A stretch of 64,000 bases of DNA. It comes from Dethiothermospora halolimnae. Lineage in GTDB: Bacteria > Bacillota > Clostridia > Tissierellales > VENL01. The first letter of the stretch is position 1; every line of letters begins with the position of its first letter. This document shows, piece after piece, positions 1-9,022 of this stretch. The notes beneath the pieces were generated by a model. It saw only the letters and a program-made list of their open reading frames with translations, had not been told where the DNA came from and made no database searches. Made by a program: the position numbers and the translations under genes. The stretch covers positions 62,001-126,000 of the forward strand of contig NZ_JBAKFX010000001.1 of the NCBI RefSeq assembly GCF_037577855.1, written 5' to 3'.

Positions 1-272
1 TGGGAAAATACATTACTTTTTAAATAGGTCAGTGTCTTTTTCATGTATATAGCCTTAGATATCTTCAGTAAAACTTCAAAAATTACTTCGCATAAAATAT
101 AGATTCCAAATACAATTAACCCATCTAAAAACATCCCCAAATCTTTCCCCGATGCTAAGTCTATTATGTATTTAAACATAAATGCCAATGCCACGCTTAT
201 AAAAGAATTAATAACTACTAAAATATTTGTTACTAAAAACCATCCTTTAAATTTAAATATATAATTTTTCAT
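1..272 (-). CDS. ABC exporter transmembrane domain, N-terminal fragment (cut by window edge)
   Basis: Read directly on the minus strand from the ATG at 272 to the window edge: 90 codons without a stop, preceded by a GGGGGGAG Shine-Dalgarno (SD) site. The peptide begins MKNYIFKFKGWFLVTN and holds two hydrophobic stretches (about residues 11-35 and 48-68) separated by a polar loop containing YIIDLASGKD. This resembles the first two helices of a type-I ABC exporter membrane domain, which would normally be fused to a nucleotide-binding domain further along. The ATPase half lies outside the window, so the family call is an inference from the N-terminal pattern only. Confidence 0.6.
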   Translation of the reverse strand, partial: MKNYIFKFKGWFLVTNILVVINSFISVALAFMFKYIIDLASGKDLGMFLDGLIVFGIYILCEVIFEVLLKISKAIYMKKTLTYLKSNVFS

Positions 273-464
273 ATTACTCCCCCCACTTTTTATAACTATC
301 TAAATGTATTTTTATTGTTATATAAATAATATATTCGTTTTTGATGATTGTCAATACATTTTTTTGATAGTTATAAAAAACAGTTTTATTAATTTGTGGT
401 GTCAGAATTTATATATACTAATAGAAAGTTTATTATTACCTAGTAATTTAGGGCATTAAAAAGC

Positions 465-490
465 GGTCTGGGCATGCCCAGATCCTACAT
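465..490 (-). repeat. Palindromic repeat family B, copy 1 (REP-like)
   Basis: An imperfect palindrome centred on GGGCATGCCC (465-484) is followed on the plus strand by TACAT. Read on the minus strand this is GTAG followed by the palindrome. The same sequence recurs at 8925 and 10800. Similarity to the 8925 copy continues for about 25 more bases (CAAAYATTYGATT...). Confidence 0.75.
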
Positions 491-560
491 CAAATATTTG
501 ATTCTTACATAAAATATTTAGTTTATATATAAAGTATTTAATTTCTATATACTCAATCGA

Positions 561-578
561 AGGATTACAAATCCCCCT
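561..578. repeat. Palindromic repeat family A, degenerate copy
   Basis: AGGATTACAAATCCCCCT is a decayed version of the GGGGGATTACGAATCCCCC palindrome seen intact at 7464, 40525 and 47286. Confidence 0.5.
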
Positions 579-623
579 ATGTTCAATAAATTCAAATCAA
601 TAATCGAATCTGTACATAAAACT

Positions 624-651
624 AGCCTATACTGAAAAAACAGTATAGGCT
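624..651 (-). terminator. Intrinsic terminator of the iron-sulfur flavoprotein gene
   Basis: On the minus strand, AGCCTATACTG and CAGTATAGGCT pair across a six-T loop, a few bases after the stop codon at 657, and are followed by AGTTTTAT. Confidence 0.75.
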
Positions 652-656
652 TAACC

Positions 657-1379
657 CTATGATTTATCTAACATCATATCAAAACTCCTATTAGATTCCT
701 GAACATATATTTCCTTTGGTATAAAGTTTTTATTAAGTAATTTTTTAGTTTCTTCCGATAGTTTCATATCAGTGGCTATCTCTTTACCTGCTCTTTTTAT
801 ATGTTCTAAATATCCAGATATAATGGGTTTAAGTTCCTCCACTTGATTAGCTAATAGTGTCCCCTGTGTAGTATAAATCTCTCCTATTATTTCTGTATGC
901 ATATGATGTGCTACCCTGTTGGCCCATTTAGACACTACTTGGAACTGACTTTCTTCAGAAAATCCACAGTTTGACATCATTACTAGTTTAGGTGTTTTTT
1001 CATCTACCGGTTCTACATGTCTAGTTTCCCCCTGTTCATCTATCTCAAAGTGGGGATCTCCTAATACTACCAGTCGGTCCATAAACACTTTAAGCATTCC
1101 AGAAATATTATCAAAATACAATGGAGTAGCCAAAACTAAAATATCTCCTCCCTCAGTAATAGAAAGTACTTCTTTCATTTGATCATCAATTATACATTGT
1201 CCTTTATTTTTAAACCAACAGGCAAAACAACCTTTACAGTGTTGTATTTCTTTTTCTGAAAGAAATACATTTACAGTTTCTGCCTCGGCCTCTTTAGCTC
1301 CCTTTAAAAATGCATTAGCCATTACATTAGTATTACTACTTTCTCCCTTAGGACTTCCATTAACAACTACAATCTTCAT
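657..1379 (-). CDS. Iron-sulfur flavoprotein / NADPH-dependent FMN reductase family
   Basis: A flavodoxin-fold oxidoreductase of 240 residues. The N-terminus MKIVVVNGSPKGESSNTN is the FMN phosphate-binding loop. Residues 48-62 carry the spacing C-x2-C-x2-C-x7-C (CKGCFACWFKNKGQC), matching the cysteine motif that binds a 4Fe-4S cluster in iron-sulfur flavoproteins. Such proteins are cytoplasmic electron carriers of anaerobes, implicated in oxidant defence. I chose the ATG at 1379 because GGGGTG lies 6 nt upstream; a start three codons earlier would overlap that site. A promoter and a palindromic operator sit directly upstream, so the gene appears individually controlled. The physiological substrate is unknown. 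Confidence 0.85.
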   Translation of the reverse strand: MKIVVVNGSPKGESSNTNVMANAFLKGAKEAEAETVNVFLSEKEIQHCKGCFACWFKNKGQCIIDDQMKEVLSITEGGDILVLATPLYFDNISGMLKVFMDRLVVLGDPHFEIDEQGETRHVEPVDEKTPKLVMMSNCGFSEESQFQVVSKWANRVAHHMHTEIIGEIYTTQGTLLANQVEELKPIISGYLEHIKRAGKEIATDMKLSEETKKLLNKNFIPKEIYVQESNRSFDMMLDKS

Positions 1380-1404
1380 ATCCAACACCCCTTTTAAAAA
1401 TATG

Positions 1405-1449
1405 TAATCAGTGTAATAGTTTAAATATATATAACTATTACACTGATTA
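1405..1449 (-). promoter_or_regulatory. 17-bp-arm palindromic operator just downstream of the promoter
   Basis: Perfect 17-nt arms (1405-1421 and 1433-1449; core AATCAGTGTAATAGTT) flank an 11-nt A+T loop. The palindrome sits right where transcription should begin from the -10 at 1455-1460, the usual place for a repressor operator. A 5'-UTR hairpin is the alternative reading. Confidence 0.6.
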
Positions 1450-1454
1450 TCTTA

Positions 1455-1483
1455 ATTCTATCCTTAATCTATTATTTTATCAA
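1455..1483 (-). promoter_or_regulatory. SigA-type promoter of the iron-sulfur flavoprotein gene
   Basis: On the minus strand: TTGATA (1478-1483), a 17-nt spacer, then TAGAAT (1455-1460). Each hexamer is one base from consensus. The start site would fall near 1448, at the edge of the palindrome. Confidence 0.6.
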
Positions 1484-1555
1484 GTTTTTTTTACTTAAGT
1501 ATGGAATATTATAAATATTGTTTTTAAAAGGACTGTCTAATATGGAAAACAAAAA

Positions 1556-1596
1556 TCCCCTAACCAGACTAATTTTAAGCCTTCTGGTTAGAGGAT
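1556..1596 (-). terminator. Terminator-like hairpin after the Old Yellow Enzyme gene
   Basis: CCTCTAACCAGA and TCTGGTTAGGGG pair on the minus strand, followed by ATTTTTGTTTTCC. It lies about 25 nt after the stop of the gene ending at 1619. Confidence 0.65.
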
Positions 1597-1618
1597 ATTA
1601 TTAATAAAGATTATTCAC

Positions 1619-2740
1619 TTACTCCACTACCGGTAACCATCCAGGTCTACTAATAAGGGCTTTCCAAAGAGGGTCAGGTATAACCAATCTGTCTTGATCC
1701 TTTTTAGATAAAGTAGTCACAATCTCAGATTCTTTTCCTTCTTCTATCTTTTGTACCCAATCTGGTTCCATGAGTAATTCCCTCCCAAGGGCAACCATGG
1801 CAACACCTGCATCTAATGCCTTTTTAGCTTCTTTAGCTGTATGGATAGAGCCTACACCGATTAATGGTACTCTATCATCAATTTTTTCTAAAAGGTACTG
1901 TATTCGGGTATTTGTATCATCAACCCCTCGTCTAGGTTTAGACCAAAAATCCATTAAAGAGACATGAAGATAGTCTAAGCCTTTATCTGACAGTTCATCT
2001 ACTAGCTTAAGGGTATCTGTCATTGTGATCCCCGGTGTTGTTGGTTCTTCTGGTGAGAACCGATATCCCACTATAAAAGGTTCTTTAGCATGGGTTTTTA
2101 CAACCTTTTTCACTTCGTCTACAACTGCTAGAGGGAAGGTTAAACGTTTTTCTAAACTTCCTCCAAAAGAGTCTTCCCGTCTATTGGAGTGGGGAGAAAA
2201 GAATTGTTGTATTAGATATCCATTGGCTCCATGGATCTCTACACCATCAAAACCCGCCTCAATGGCCCGTCTTGTTGCATCCCCAAATGACTTAATTATA
2301 TCTTCTACTCCCTTTTCTGTTAAAGCTCTAGGAGTCACGTCTCTTCTTTCTGAAGCCACGGCACTGGCACTAACCACATCTTTGTTTGGCACTAACTCAG
2401 GGGGACACTCCCTTCCACCGTGAAAGATCTGAAGAACTGCTTTGGCTCCCTGTTCTTTAATACTACTTGCTAATCTCTGTAGGCTTGAAATCATATCATC
2501 ATTGTCGGCTCCAAATTCCCCATGAAACCCTTTTCCATCTGGAGTTACATAGGCACAGGCAGTAATAACCATACCTACCCTCTTTGACCTTCTTACATAA
2601 TAATCTATCTCAACATCGGATACTGTTCCATCGGGGTGGGAAGAATAATTGGTCATAGGGGCCATTGCAATTCGATTTTTTATTTGGCTATTATTTTTAA
2701 ATGTAAGTTTTTCAAATAGTGATTCATAATTTGGATTCAT
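1619..2740 (-). CDS. NADH:flavin oxidoreductase, Old Yellow Enzyme family
   Basis: A 373-residue FMN-dependent TIM-barrel ene-reductase. Visible family signatures are the N-terminal KNRIAMAPMTN (FMN site), the HGANGYLIQQFFSPHSN segment near residue 170 followed by RREDSFGG, and the phosphate-binding end VGVGSI plus ALGRELLMEP. The length matches single-domain (YqjM/YqiG-like) members; there is no C-terminal Fe-S/FAD-NAD domain as in 2,4-dienoyl-CoA reductases. The ATG at 2740 follows AAGGAGA at good spacing. It is co-oriented with the iron-sulfur flavoprotein but separated from it by a terminator and a new promoter, so it is probably a separate unit. The substrate cannot be told from sequence. 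Confidence 0.9.
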   Translation of the reverse strand: MNPNYESLFEKLTFKNNSQIKNRIAMAPMTNYSSHPDGTVSDVEIDYYVRRSKRVGMVITACAYVTPDGKGFHGEFGADNDDMISSLQRLASSIKEQGAKAVLQIFHGGRECPPELVPNKDVVSASAVASERRDVTPRALTEKGVEDIIKSFGDATRRAIEAGFDGVEIHGANGYLIQQFFSPHSNRREDSFGGSLEKRLTFPLAVVDEVKKVVKTHAKEPFIVGYRFSPEEPTTPGITMTDTLKLVDELSDKGLDYLHVSLMDFWSKPRRGVDDTNTRIQYLLEKIDDRVPLIGVGSIHTAKEAKKALDAGVAMVALGRELLMEPDWVQKIEEGKESEIVTTLSKKDQDRLVIPDPLWKALISRPGWLPVVE

Positions 2741-2917
2741 ATTATCATTCTCCTTTTTCCTTTACATTTTTAAACATAAAAAATTCTAGGTAATATATAA
2801 ATTACCCAGAATAAATTAATTGATTCAAACTATAAAATACTTTTTAACATATTATATTTCTAGACTGATAGAACATTCCCATAGGTAATGTAATGAAGTT
2901 TACTAAAAAATAAAACT

Positions 2918-3949
2918 TTATTTTAATATAAAATCTACTCCTTGTACTAATTTATCATTTAAATCATCTGGATACGAATGACCTATTCCGTCATTAATAT
3001 AATATTGGTATGGAACTCCAATATCCTTAAAGTCTTTCATCATTTCCTCCACTTCCTGCACTGGCAGATCCTTCTCGCCGTCCATAAACACACCTTTTAC
3101 ACCTCGATGTAACAACCCTTTAACATTCTCTTTTGTAAATAAATTTGACTTAGCTGAGCACAGAGCAATAAATCCCTTTACTGGAACAGTATTAGTCAGT
3201 GCAATCTCTATAGCTGCACTAGATCCACCTGAGAATCCCCCAATTATGATACTATTCTCATCAATTGAATACTCGTTGTTTATAGCTTCATAACATCTCT
3301 TAATCTCATCATATGCTGAATCATAACATTGCTTAATTTCATAACTACTTTTTGAAACTGGACGTATCTGTTCTGAATCTGGCCAATTCTTCTGATCAGG
3401 ACTATAAAAAACTGTTTTTGTCCACGTATAACCATTGTGACCATCTAATTGACTTGATTGAATATAAGCAACAATGAAACCTTTATTTAATAACTCTTTC
3501 GGTTTCCAAAACTCTTTGTGATATGCTATATTATCTCCATCACCATGTAAAGTTATAAATAAAGGATATTTTTTTCCTTCAGTATAGTTTTGAGGCAATA
3601 AAACCTCCCATTCAAAACTCACATTTTCTTGTTGCTGATTTCTTAGAAAATCATTTTTCTCTCTTATTTTTGTGTATTCCTTACTGTTAGTAAATGGATC
3701 AGAGAATCTGCTCCAAAATAGAGGACATACATAACCTCTGTCAACTAAGTATGTTAAATCTTTTAGACACTCATCATATAATCCTGATTTGCTATGAAGT
3801 TGAGCTCTATCTAGCATAATAGTAAATAAATGTTTTTGGAACTCTTCTTCTGGAAGATTTTTCATTCCATTTTTTAATAAAGTTAAAGCTTCCATATACT
3901 TTGGTACAGAGTATGCCTTCTCTAATTCTTTAAAACTATTGTATTTCAT
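2918..3949 (-). CDS. Alpha/beta-hydrolase (esterase/phospholipase-like) with helical N-terminal region
   Basis: A 343-residue cytoplasmic protein. Residues 1-95 look helical and repeat-like. The hydrolase core begins near 110 with the strand YPLFITLHGDGDN, where HGDG is the likely oxyanion region. It carries the nucleophile elbow GGFSGGSSA (Ser near 240), a probable acid in the VFMDGEKD strand, and a late GIGHSYPDD histidine. The start at 3949 is preferred because TGGAGG lies 8 nt upstream; the in-frame ATG five codons earlier includes that site. The neighbours give no pathway clue. A peptide or ester substrate is a guess. Confidence 0.75.
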   Translation of the reverse strand: MKYNSFKELEKAYSVPKYMEALTLLKNGMKNLPEEEFQKHLFTIMLDRAQLHSKSGLYDECLKDLTYLVDRGYVCPLFWSRFSDPFTNSKEYTKIREKNDFLRNQQQENVSFEWEVLLPQNYTEGKKYPLFITLHGDGDNIAYHKEFWKPKELLNKGFIVAYIQSSQLDGHNGYTWTKTVFYSPDQKNWPDSEQIRPVSKSSYEIKQCYDSAYDEIKRCYEAINNEYSIDENSIIIGGFSGGSSAAIEIALTNTVPVKGFIALCSAKSNLFTKENVKGLLHRGVKGVFMDGEKDLPVQEVEEMMKDFKDIGVPYQYYINDGIGHSYPDDLNDKLVQGVDFILK

Positions 3950-4136
3950 ATACACTACCTCCACAAAAATTATACTCTACTATCAATGTTCTACATTTTT
4001 TTTAATCCACCTCTTTAATAACCATTAATTCTACAATTCGTTTATATTTTCATCAATATATAAAAAACATCAATTTCAAAACATACACTTTCCACAACAC
4101 AATGGGATGGTCATAATTATAGTGTCCATATAAAAA

Positions 4137-4161
4137 ATGCCCCCTAAATAATCGGGGGCAT
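4137..4161 (-). terminator. Strong intrinsic terminator of the AraC/GyrI gene
   Basis: ATGCCCCC (4137-4144) pairs with GGGGGCAT (4154-4161) over a 9-nt loop, and the minus-strand transcript continues with TTTTTTAT. Confidence 0.85.
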
Positions 4162-4204
4162 GGTGTTCAACTTAGACAAGCTATTACATAATTGTCTGTT
4201 ATAA

Positions 4205-5152
4205 CTACAACGATTTTACTGGCAGATAAATATCTATAAAATGTTTTTTCTCTGGATGTGTATTTGGATCATTCATATACATCTCAAAAACACAACCATC
4301 ATCAGGTTGAAGTCCACTGTTAGGAAGCCATTCACTATAAATGTAATTCCAAGCAGTTGTATGGTCTCTTGGTTCATCCACCTGAAAATGTCCAATAGCA
4401 TATTTCCCTGCTGGAATAACTATCTTTCCTATTTCACCTTCTACTTCTGCATCTTCAGATACTGTTAGACACATACTTGTTTTTAAGTTATCCTGTTTAG
4501 TAAATTCAGGATTATCATGATAAATTACAAAGGGTTTTGAGTTATTATTCAGCAAACCCTTGACCTTAGCCCAATTCATCAGTCTTCTCATCATTCCTTG
4601 AAATTCAACAGCAAATTCTTCATAAGAACCCATGTGTCTTAAATAAATTGCTCTAATCTCTTTAATTTTTCCCACCTCAACATTGCCTTTACCTAACATA
4701 ATATCTTCCTTTCTCGATGTATTTGTTACACCTTCATTATATCTAGGTAATAAATAAATGGATTTACCATTCTTGCTATCCACTTGGCAATTCTTGCTAT
4801 AGTTTTGTCTTACTTCTGTAGCACTCTTTCCAAAGTGTCTTTTAAAAAGTCTAGAAAACGCTGCAGACTCAGAAAACCCCAGCATCATTGCAATCTCAGT
4901 TATGCTCATAGAAGGATTGCGTAAAAGTAAAGAAATAGCTCTCTCCATTCGTATTCGATTTATATAGTTCAATAGTGTTTCTTTTACAATTCCACTAAAA
5001 ATTCTATGAAAATGAAACTTTGAAAAACCAGAAACTTCCGCAAGGATATCAAGAGAAAGATCTCCACTAAGATTGGCTTCGATGTAATCTTGTACCCTAT
5101 TTATTCTTGAAATATACTCCATATAGGTGGCGGATTTATCAGAACTAGCCAT
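4205..5152 (-). CDS. AraC-family regulator with GyrI-like effector domain
   Basis: A 315-residue transcription regulator. Residues 10-110 form the AraC double helix-turn-helix (LAEVSGFSKFHFHRIFSG and ITEIAMMLGFSESAAFSRLFKRHFG). Residues 155-315 match the GyrI-like/SOUL effector-binding fold (IRAIYLRHMGSYEEFAVEF, then IVIPAGKYAIGHFQ and W..IYSEWLP). This order, HTH first and ligand domain second, is that of the Rob/SoxS-like multidrug-sensing regulators. The ATG at 5152 follows GAGGTG. It lies 50 bp upstream of a CPBP protease gene in the same direction, but no shared operon can be shown. The inducer is unknown. Confidence 0.85.
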   Translation of the reverse strand: MASSDKSATYMEYISRINRVQDYIEANLSGDLSLDILAEVSGFSKFHFHRIFSGIVKETLLNYINRIRMERAISLLLRNPSMSITEIAMMLGFSESAAFSRLFKRHFGKSATEVRQNYSKNCQVDSKNGKSIYLLPRYNEGVTNTSRKEDIMLGKGNVEVGKIKEIRAIYLRHMGSYEEFAVEFQGMMRRLMNWAKVKGLLNNNSKPFVIYHDNPEFTKQDNLKTSMCLTVSEDAEVEGEIGKIVIPAGKYAIGHFQVDEPRDHTTAWNYIYSEWLPNSGLQPDDGCVFEMYMNDPNTHPEKKHFIDIYLPVKSL

Positions 5153-5202
5153 TTATTTCACCTCTTTATCAAATCTATATTAAATGCCAGAATATTTAAT
5201 TT

Positions 5203-6141
5203 TCAATCATGGGGACCCATTGAGTGGGGTATAGTATATGTTTTATATTTTTTAGATGTCATTATCCCGATTATGCAAATCCCTATTAATAAGACAATGG
5301 TAGTAATAAAACTACCTTCTGGGCCAAAATCTCCACCTGTAAAAAATACTGGACCGGTTTGTTTCATTGTAATAATTGTTTCTCCATTGGAATTAAACCC
5401 ACTAACAGGTAATCCAAAAATGTTTCCTAACGTTAAGTTCCAAGAAAAGTGCATTCCACAAACTCCCCAAATATTGTTTGTGTATATGGCATAGCTAGCA
5501 AAGAAGATTCCAGACAAAAATAAATTTATAAAGGATAGTATAGTTACACCAGAGCTAAAAAGATGCAGTATACCAAATATAGTAGATGTTAATAAAATTG
5601 CTAAAAATGGTGTGTATCGATTGCCTAGAATAGGTATTAACCAACCTCTGATTGCGATCTCTTCTGATGCACTTTGGACTAACCATCCTAGAATAATCCA
5701 CATAAAAGTTAAGAGATCAACATTCATATTGAAACTATCAATTTCTATCATCCCCAAAGCAATTAACACCGTAGTAATTGCTAAAATTGCAGCAAATACA
5801 ACAACAACCCCAATTAAATAAAATTTTATTGGGGTGGATACTTCAAAACCCATTGTTTTAATAGGCCTTTTTTCTACAAAATGTACCCACACGAAAAAAA
5901 TTAATATTTGCACTCCACATGTAATAAATCTTTTCAATCCATGGACCAAGCTACTATTTATATGAAAACCTATAGTAAAAATATTTCCTATTGTATCTGC
6001 AACTATTCGCCCAGCATAAAGCCCAGCAAGCCACAGTACGAAATAAATTATAATTATAGTAAGAATTTTATATTCAAAACTATTTGTTGTTGATTTTTTA
6101 AATAACGTACTTTGTTTTAATTTATGGTCTATACTTATCAT
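5203..6141 (-). CDS. CPBP-family (CAAX-like) intramembrane metalloprotease
   Basis: A 312-residue polytopic membrane protein with about eight hydrophobic helices. It has the three family motifs: SEEIAIRGW (the EExxxR motif, Glu160/161 and Arg165), FGILHLF (zinc-ligand His near 193) and the late HFSWN. Bacterial members cleave or modify membrane-bound peptides, and many are linked to bacteriocin self-immunity. No bacteriocin gene is visible nearby, so a housekeeping role is equally possible. The SD before the ATG at 6141 (GGGGTAG) is moderate. Confidence 0.85.
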   Translation of the reverse strand: MISIDHKLKQSTLFKKSTTNSFEYKILTIIIIYFVLWLAGLYAGRIVADTIGNIFTIGFHINSSLVHGLKRFITCGVQILIFFVWVHFVEKRPIKTMGFEVSTPIKFYLIGVVVVFAAILAITTVLIALGMIEIDSFNMNVDLLTFMWIILGWLVQSASEEIAIRGWLIPILGNRYTPFLAILLTSTIFGILHLFSSGVTILSFINLFLSGIFFASYAIYTNNIWGVCGMHFSWNLTLGNIFGLPVSGFNSNGETIITMKQTGPVFFTGGDFGPEGSFITTIVLLIGICIIGIMTSKKYKTYTIPHSMGPHD

Positions 6142-6369
6142 TTGGTCTACCCCTTTTTTATACTAAGCTCACTCTATTAGCTATATATATTCCACATATA
6201 TACATACATCCCCTTCTTATTTTCCATAGTTATATATGTTTATTATGAAAATGATACAATCTTAAGAAGAAAGGCTATTTTTTCGCTTTTTTGTCCAGTA
6301 CAGGGTGCATTCTGTGCCAATTTACTCATTATATATACCTGAGGATTACCTCTTATATTATCTATTAAT

Positions 6370-7230
6370 TTATAACTTTATTAAAAGACATCGATAATTA
6401 CTATATACTTTAAATCCTAGCTTTTTTGAATACTCAAATGCTTTTTCATCATCAGATTCGATAAAGAAGAGTGCCTTTTTTATATTATGATTTTCAAAAC
6501 CATCATTTAGTGTAACAGTAATTAAATCCTCTTCGATACCTTTATTAGCTATGTCTTTATCAATAAACAGGGCAAATATCTCTAATTCATTTAGATCCAT
6601 TTTACTCTTTCTAGCAGCAATACTTCCCTTTATCTGAGAATCTACCCAATATGAATATATAATCCAATTATTGAAATCCTTTTTTATTTGCTCACTATTC
6701 CAATAAATATCATTAGCTTTAGAATCATGATATTTTGCAAACGAAGGATAGTTAGTATGATTAATCTTTGTTATAGAGTGTCCTATATCACTTGGTCTAA
6801 ACTCACTTTCTTTAAGTCTTTGGTCAATACTAGAATCAATAATTTGGAATCCATGACTTAATAAACTGTTGATTGCAACCTCATTTTCTTTTGTATAACC
6901 TATATAAGCTTTATAGCCTTTGTAATTTTTATTTAAATATTGTACAAATATTGATATTATCTTTTCAACGTTATTCTTAATAAATATTCCACTTGTTTGT
7001 AAATATAAATCTTTTTTTAAAACATTAAGATAAATAACACTTATTAATTCATCATCGATGAAGTATCCAAGTAAATCATCATCTGGATATTTTAAAAACT
7101 TTTTAAATTTTTCTAAAAATTCTTTTTGAGAGTTCCGTAATGGATAACTATTTGTAAGTGGACTTTTTGACAATGAATAAGCCAAATTTGCTGCTGTTTC
7201 TATCTCATTTTCTTTTAATTTTCTTAACAT
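6370..7230 (-). CDS. GNAT-family N-acetyltransferase, probable tandem-domain protein
   Basis: 286 residues starting at an ATG behind AGGGGGGG. The C-terminal half contains a GNAT-like core (SYWVDSQIKGSIAARKS, LEIFALFIDKDIANKGIEEDLITVTL, then KALFFIESDDEKAFEYSKKLGFKVYSNYRCL), in which the usual R/QxxGxG/A acetyl-CoA loop is degenerate (NKGIEED). The N-terminal half repeats a similar but weaker pattern (ELISVIYLNVL ... NEVAINSLLSHGFQIID), suggesting two GNAT folds in tandem. The acceptor substrate is not predictable. Confidence 0.7.
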   Translation of the reverse strand: MLRKLKENEIETAANLAYSLSKSPLTNSYPLRNSQKEFLEKFKKFLKYPDDDLLGYFIDDELISVIYLNVLKKDLYLQTSGIFIKNNVEKIISIFVQYLNKNYKGYKAYIGYTKENEVAINSLLSHGFQIIDSSIDQRLKESEFRPSDIGHSITKINHTNYPSFAKYHDSKANDIYWNSEQIKKDFNNWIIYSYWVDSQIKGSIAARKSKMDLNELEIFALFIDKDIANKGIEEDLITVTLNDGFENHNIKKALFFIESDDEKAFEYSKKLGFKVYSNYRCLLIKL

Positions 7231-7673
7231 ATTGATTGCCCCCCCTTTTTATATTTAAAAATTGTACCTATAATAATCGAAAAAAATAGTTCCTATATCA
7301 AGAACTATTACATCAAAATTATATCATGGTACTATCATCTATTCATGTCTATAAATAGTTATGTATAGAACTCAGTCTTTTAAAATTCGTATGTAAAATT
7401 AACCCAAATTATTGTTTTTTATGGTATAATAAAAGTTAAATAATATATATATATTAATTAATTGGGGGATTACGAATCCCCCAACAACCAGTATAGGAAT
7501 CGTCTGTCAACCATTATATCAATTACTTATGAACTAGCAATTTAATTATCACTAACTAGCAAACTAATCATTTATTTATTATTTAGTTAATTACTTATTG
7601 ACTGATAAACCAATCATCTTTTCATCAGAAAAATAATTACTTAAAACTAATTGAATGGAAGGGAGGAATATTT
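7231..7673. other. Divergent intergenic region
   Basis: This stretch separates the acetyltransferase (minus) and DUF418 (plus) genes. It contains an extended -10 box (TGGTATAAT, ending at 7430) that could serve the plus-strand gene, an intact family A palindrome at 7462-7484, and an A+T-rich region (7500-7650) rich in AATTA/ACTAGC words. No coding potential was seen. Confidence 0.6.
7462..7484 (+). repeat. Palindromic repeat family A, intact copy
   Basis: The core GGGGGATTACGAATCCCCC lies at 7464-7482, with flanking TT/AA extending the stem, followed by the CAACAAC tail that gives the family its orientation. Confidence 0.75.
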
Positions 7674-8918
7674 TTGACTAATACAAATTTACAGGTCATA
7701 AAACCGGTATCAAAAAAAGAAAGGATAAAGGAGCTAGATATCATTAGGGGTTTTGCTTTGTTTGGAGTTCTTTTGGTTAATATGGCTATGTTTAATTCTA
7801 CACTTTTTATAGAAGCTATTGAAGGGTCAGCTTTGTCTAGTCCTCTAGAGTTAACTAACTTTGCAGATAAGTTTGGTGCCTTTTTTATTAAGATAGTGGG
7901 GGAAGGGAAATTTTATACCATATTCTCATTCCTGTTTGGTTTGGGCTTTTATATTTTTATGGGGAGGGCTGAGATGAAGGGTTTTTCTTCTAAAAAGCTA
8001 TTTTTGCGCCGTTCATTTTTCCTATTGTTATTTGGGGTACTGCATTTTTCCCTTGTTTGGTATGGGGATATATTACATACCTATGCTATCATAGCTTTCC
8101 TGCTGGTCTGCTTTAGAAATAAGGGTTTAAAGTCAATAAAAAAATGGATTATAATATTGCTTATAGTATCTACTTTATTAATGTCCCTTGGCATGTTATT
8201 AAATGATCTATCATCGGAAGCATTATCACCGAAAACCTATAAAGAACAAATGGATACTATGGAGTCTCTGGCAAAGGAATCTATTAATCTATATCAAGAT
8301 GGTTCATTTTTCGAGATAGTTAGGTATAGGGTAACAGTGGAGTGGCCCCGTATGCTTATGTCCCTTATTGTTATTATTCCAAAGATTTTAGCTATGTTCT
8401 TGATTGGACTATATGTGGGGAAGAGAAAAATATTTAACGATATAACAGGTAATATGCCTCTTATAAAAAGGACATGGAAAATAGGGGGTATAATAGGGGG
8501 TATAGCTACAGTTATATATACTTTCATAGAGCTTTCTATTATATCAATAGATCCTATTTTATCCTCTGGAGTGGTAACTTTCTTTAAAGAGATAGCAACA
8601 GTATTTCTATCTTTGTTTTATATAACTAGTTTAATTTTATTATATAGAAAAAATATATTTAAAAAGATACTTAATCCCCTTAGGTATCTGGGACAGATGT
8701 CACTAACCAATTATTTAGTACAATGTATTTTATGCTCCCTTATATTTTATGGTCATGGTTTGGGCTTAATAAATAAAATCGGCATTTCTGTGGGGATATT
8801 ACTGACTTTTGTTATATATTTTAGTCAAATTATCATTAGTAAGTTATGGCTAGGAAAGTTTAGATATGGTCCCTTTGAGTGGATATGGAGACGTTTGACC
8901 TATGGTAGGAGATTGTAG
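7674..8918 (+). CDS. DUF418 (YeiB-type) membrane protein
   Basis: A 414-residue integral membrane protein. Family hallmarks are the N-terminal RIKELDIIRGFALFGVLLVNM, the mid-protein FFLLLFGVLHFSLVWYGDIL, and the C-terminal RYLGQMSLTNYLVQ followed by WLGKFRYGPFEWIWRRLTYG. Start is TTG at 7674, with GGGAGG 7 nt upstream and no closer ATG. DUF418 proteins belong to the acyltransferase-3-like/HGSNAT superfamily; their biochemical role is not established. It appears monocistronic and is followed by a palindromic repeat rather than a clear terminator. Confidence 0.85.
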   Translation: MTNTNLQVIKPVSKKERIKELDIIRGFALFGVLLVNMAMFNSTLFIEAIEGSALSSPLELTNFADKFGAFFIKIVGEGKFYTIFSFLFGLGFYIFMGRAEMKGFSSKKLFLRRSFFLLLFGVLHFSLVWYGDILHTYAIIAFLLVCFRNKGLKSIKKWIIILLIVSTLLMSLGMLLNDLSSEALSPKTYKEQMDTMESLAKESINLYQDGSFFEIVRYRVTVEWPRMLMSLIVIIPKILAMFLIGLYVGKRKIFNDITGNMPLIKRTWKIGGIIGGIATVIYTFIELSIISIDPILSSGVVTFFKEIATVFLSLFYITSLILLYRKNIFKKILNPLRYLGQMSLTNYLVQCILCSLIFYGHGLGLINKIGISVGILLTFVIYFSQIIISKLWLGKFRYGPFEWIWRRLTYGRRL

Positions 8919-8924
8919 TGAAAA

Positions 8925-8950
8925 GGGTCTAGGCATGCCCAGACCCTACA
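8925..8950 (-). repeat. Palindromic repeat family B, copy 2 (REP-like)
   Basis: GGGTCT-AGGCATGCCC-AGACCC (palindrome 8925-8946, one internal mismatch) plus TACAT. On the minus strand this is GTAG followed by the palindrome and then TTTTC. It lies between two convergent genes. Confidence 0.8.
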
Positions 8951-9022
8951 TCAAACATTCGATTTTTATATAGACATCTCATCTTTTTCATAATGCTTGT
9001 GAGCCATATTAATTCTAAGTTT

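Larger units (their letters stand above)
273..656. other. Intergenic region with two repeat copies and a terminator
   Basis: No gene is supported here. The stretch holds a GTAG-type palindromic repeat (465-490), a degenerate copy of the GGATTACGAATCC palindrome (561-578), and the terminator of the downstream flavoprotein gene (624-651). The rest is A+T-rich sequence with no further structure I can support. Confidence 0.7.

Noticed and set aside
5203..6141. Bacteriocin immunity role for the CPBP protease
   Set aside because: No precursor peptide, maturation enzyme or dedicated transporter gene next to it.
8925..8946. Simple bidirectional terminator between convergent genes
   Set aside because: The same extended sequence including GTAG and flanking bases recurs at 465 and 10800 in the same orientation, so it is a repeat; it may still help terminate transcription.
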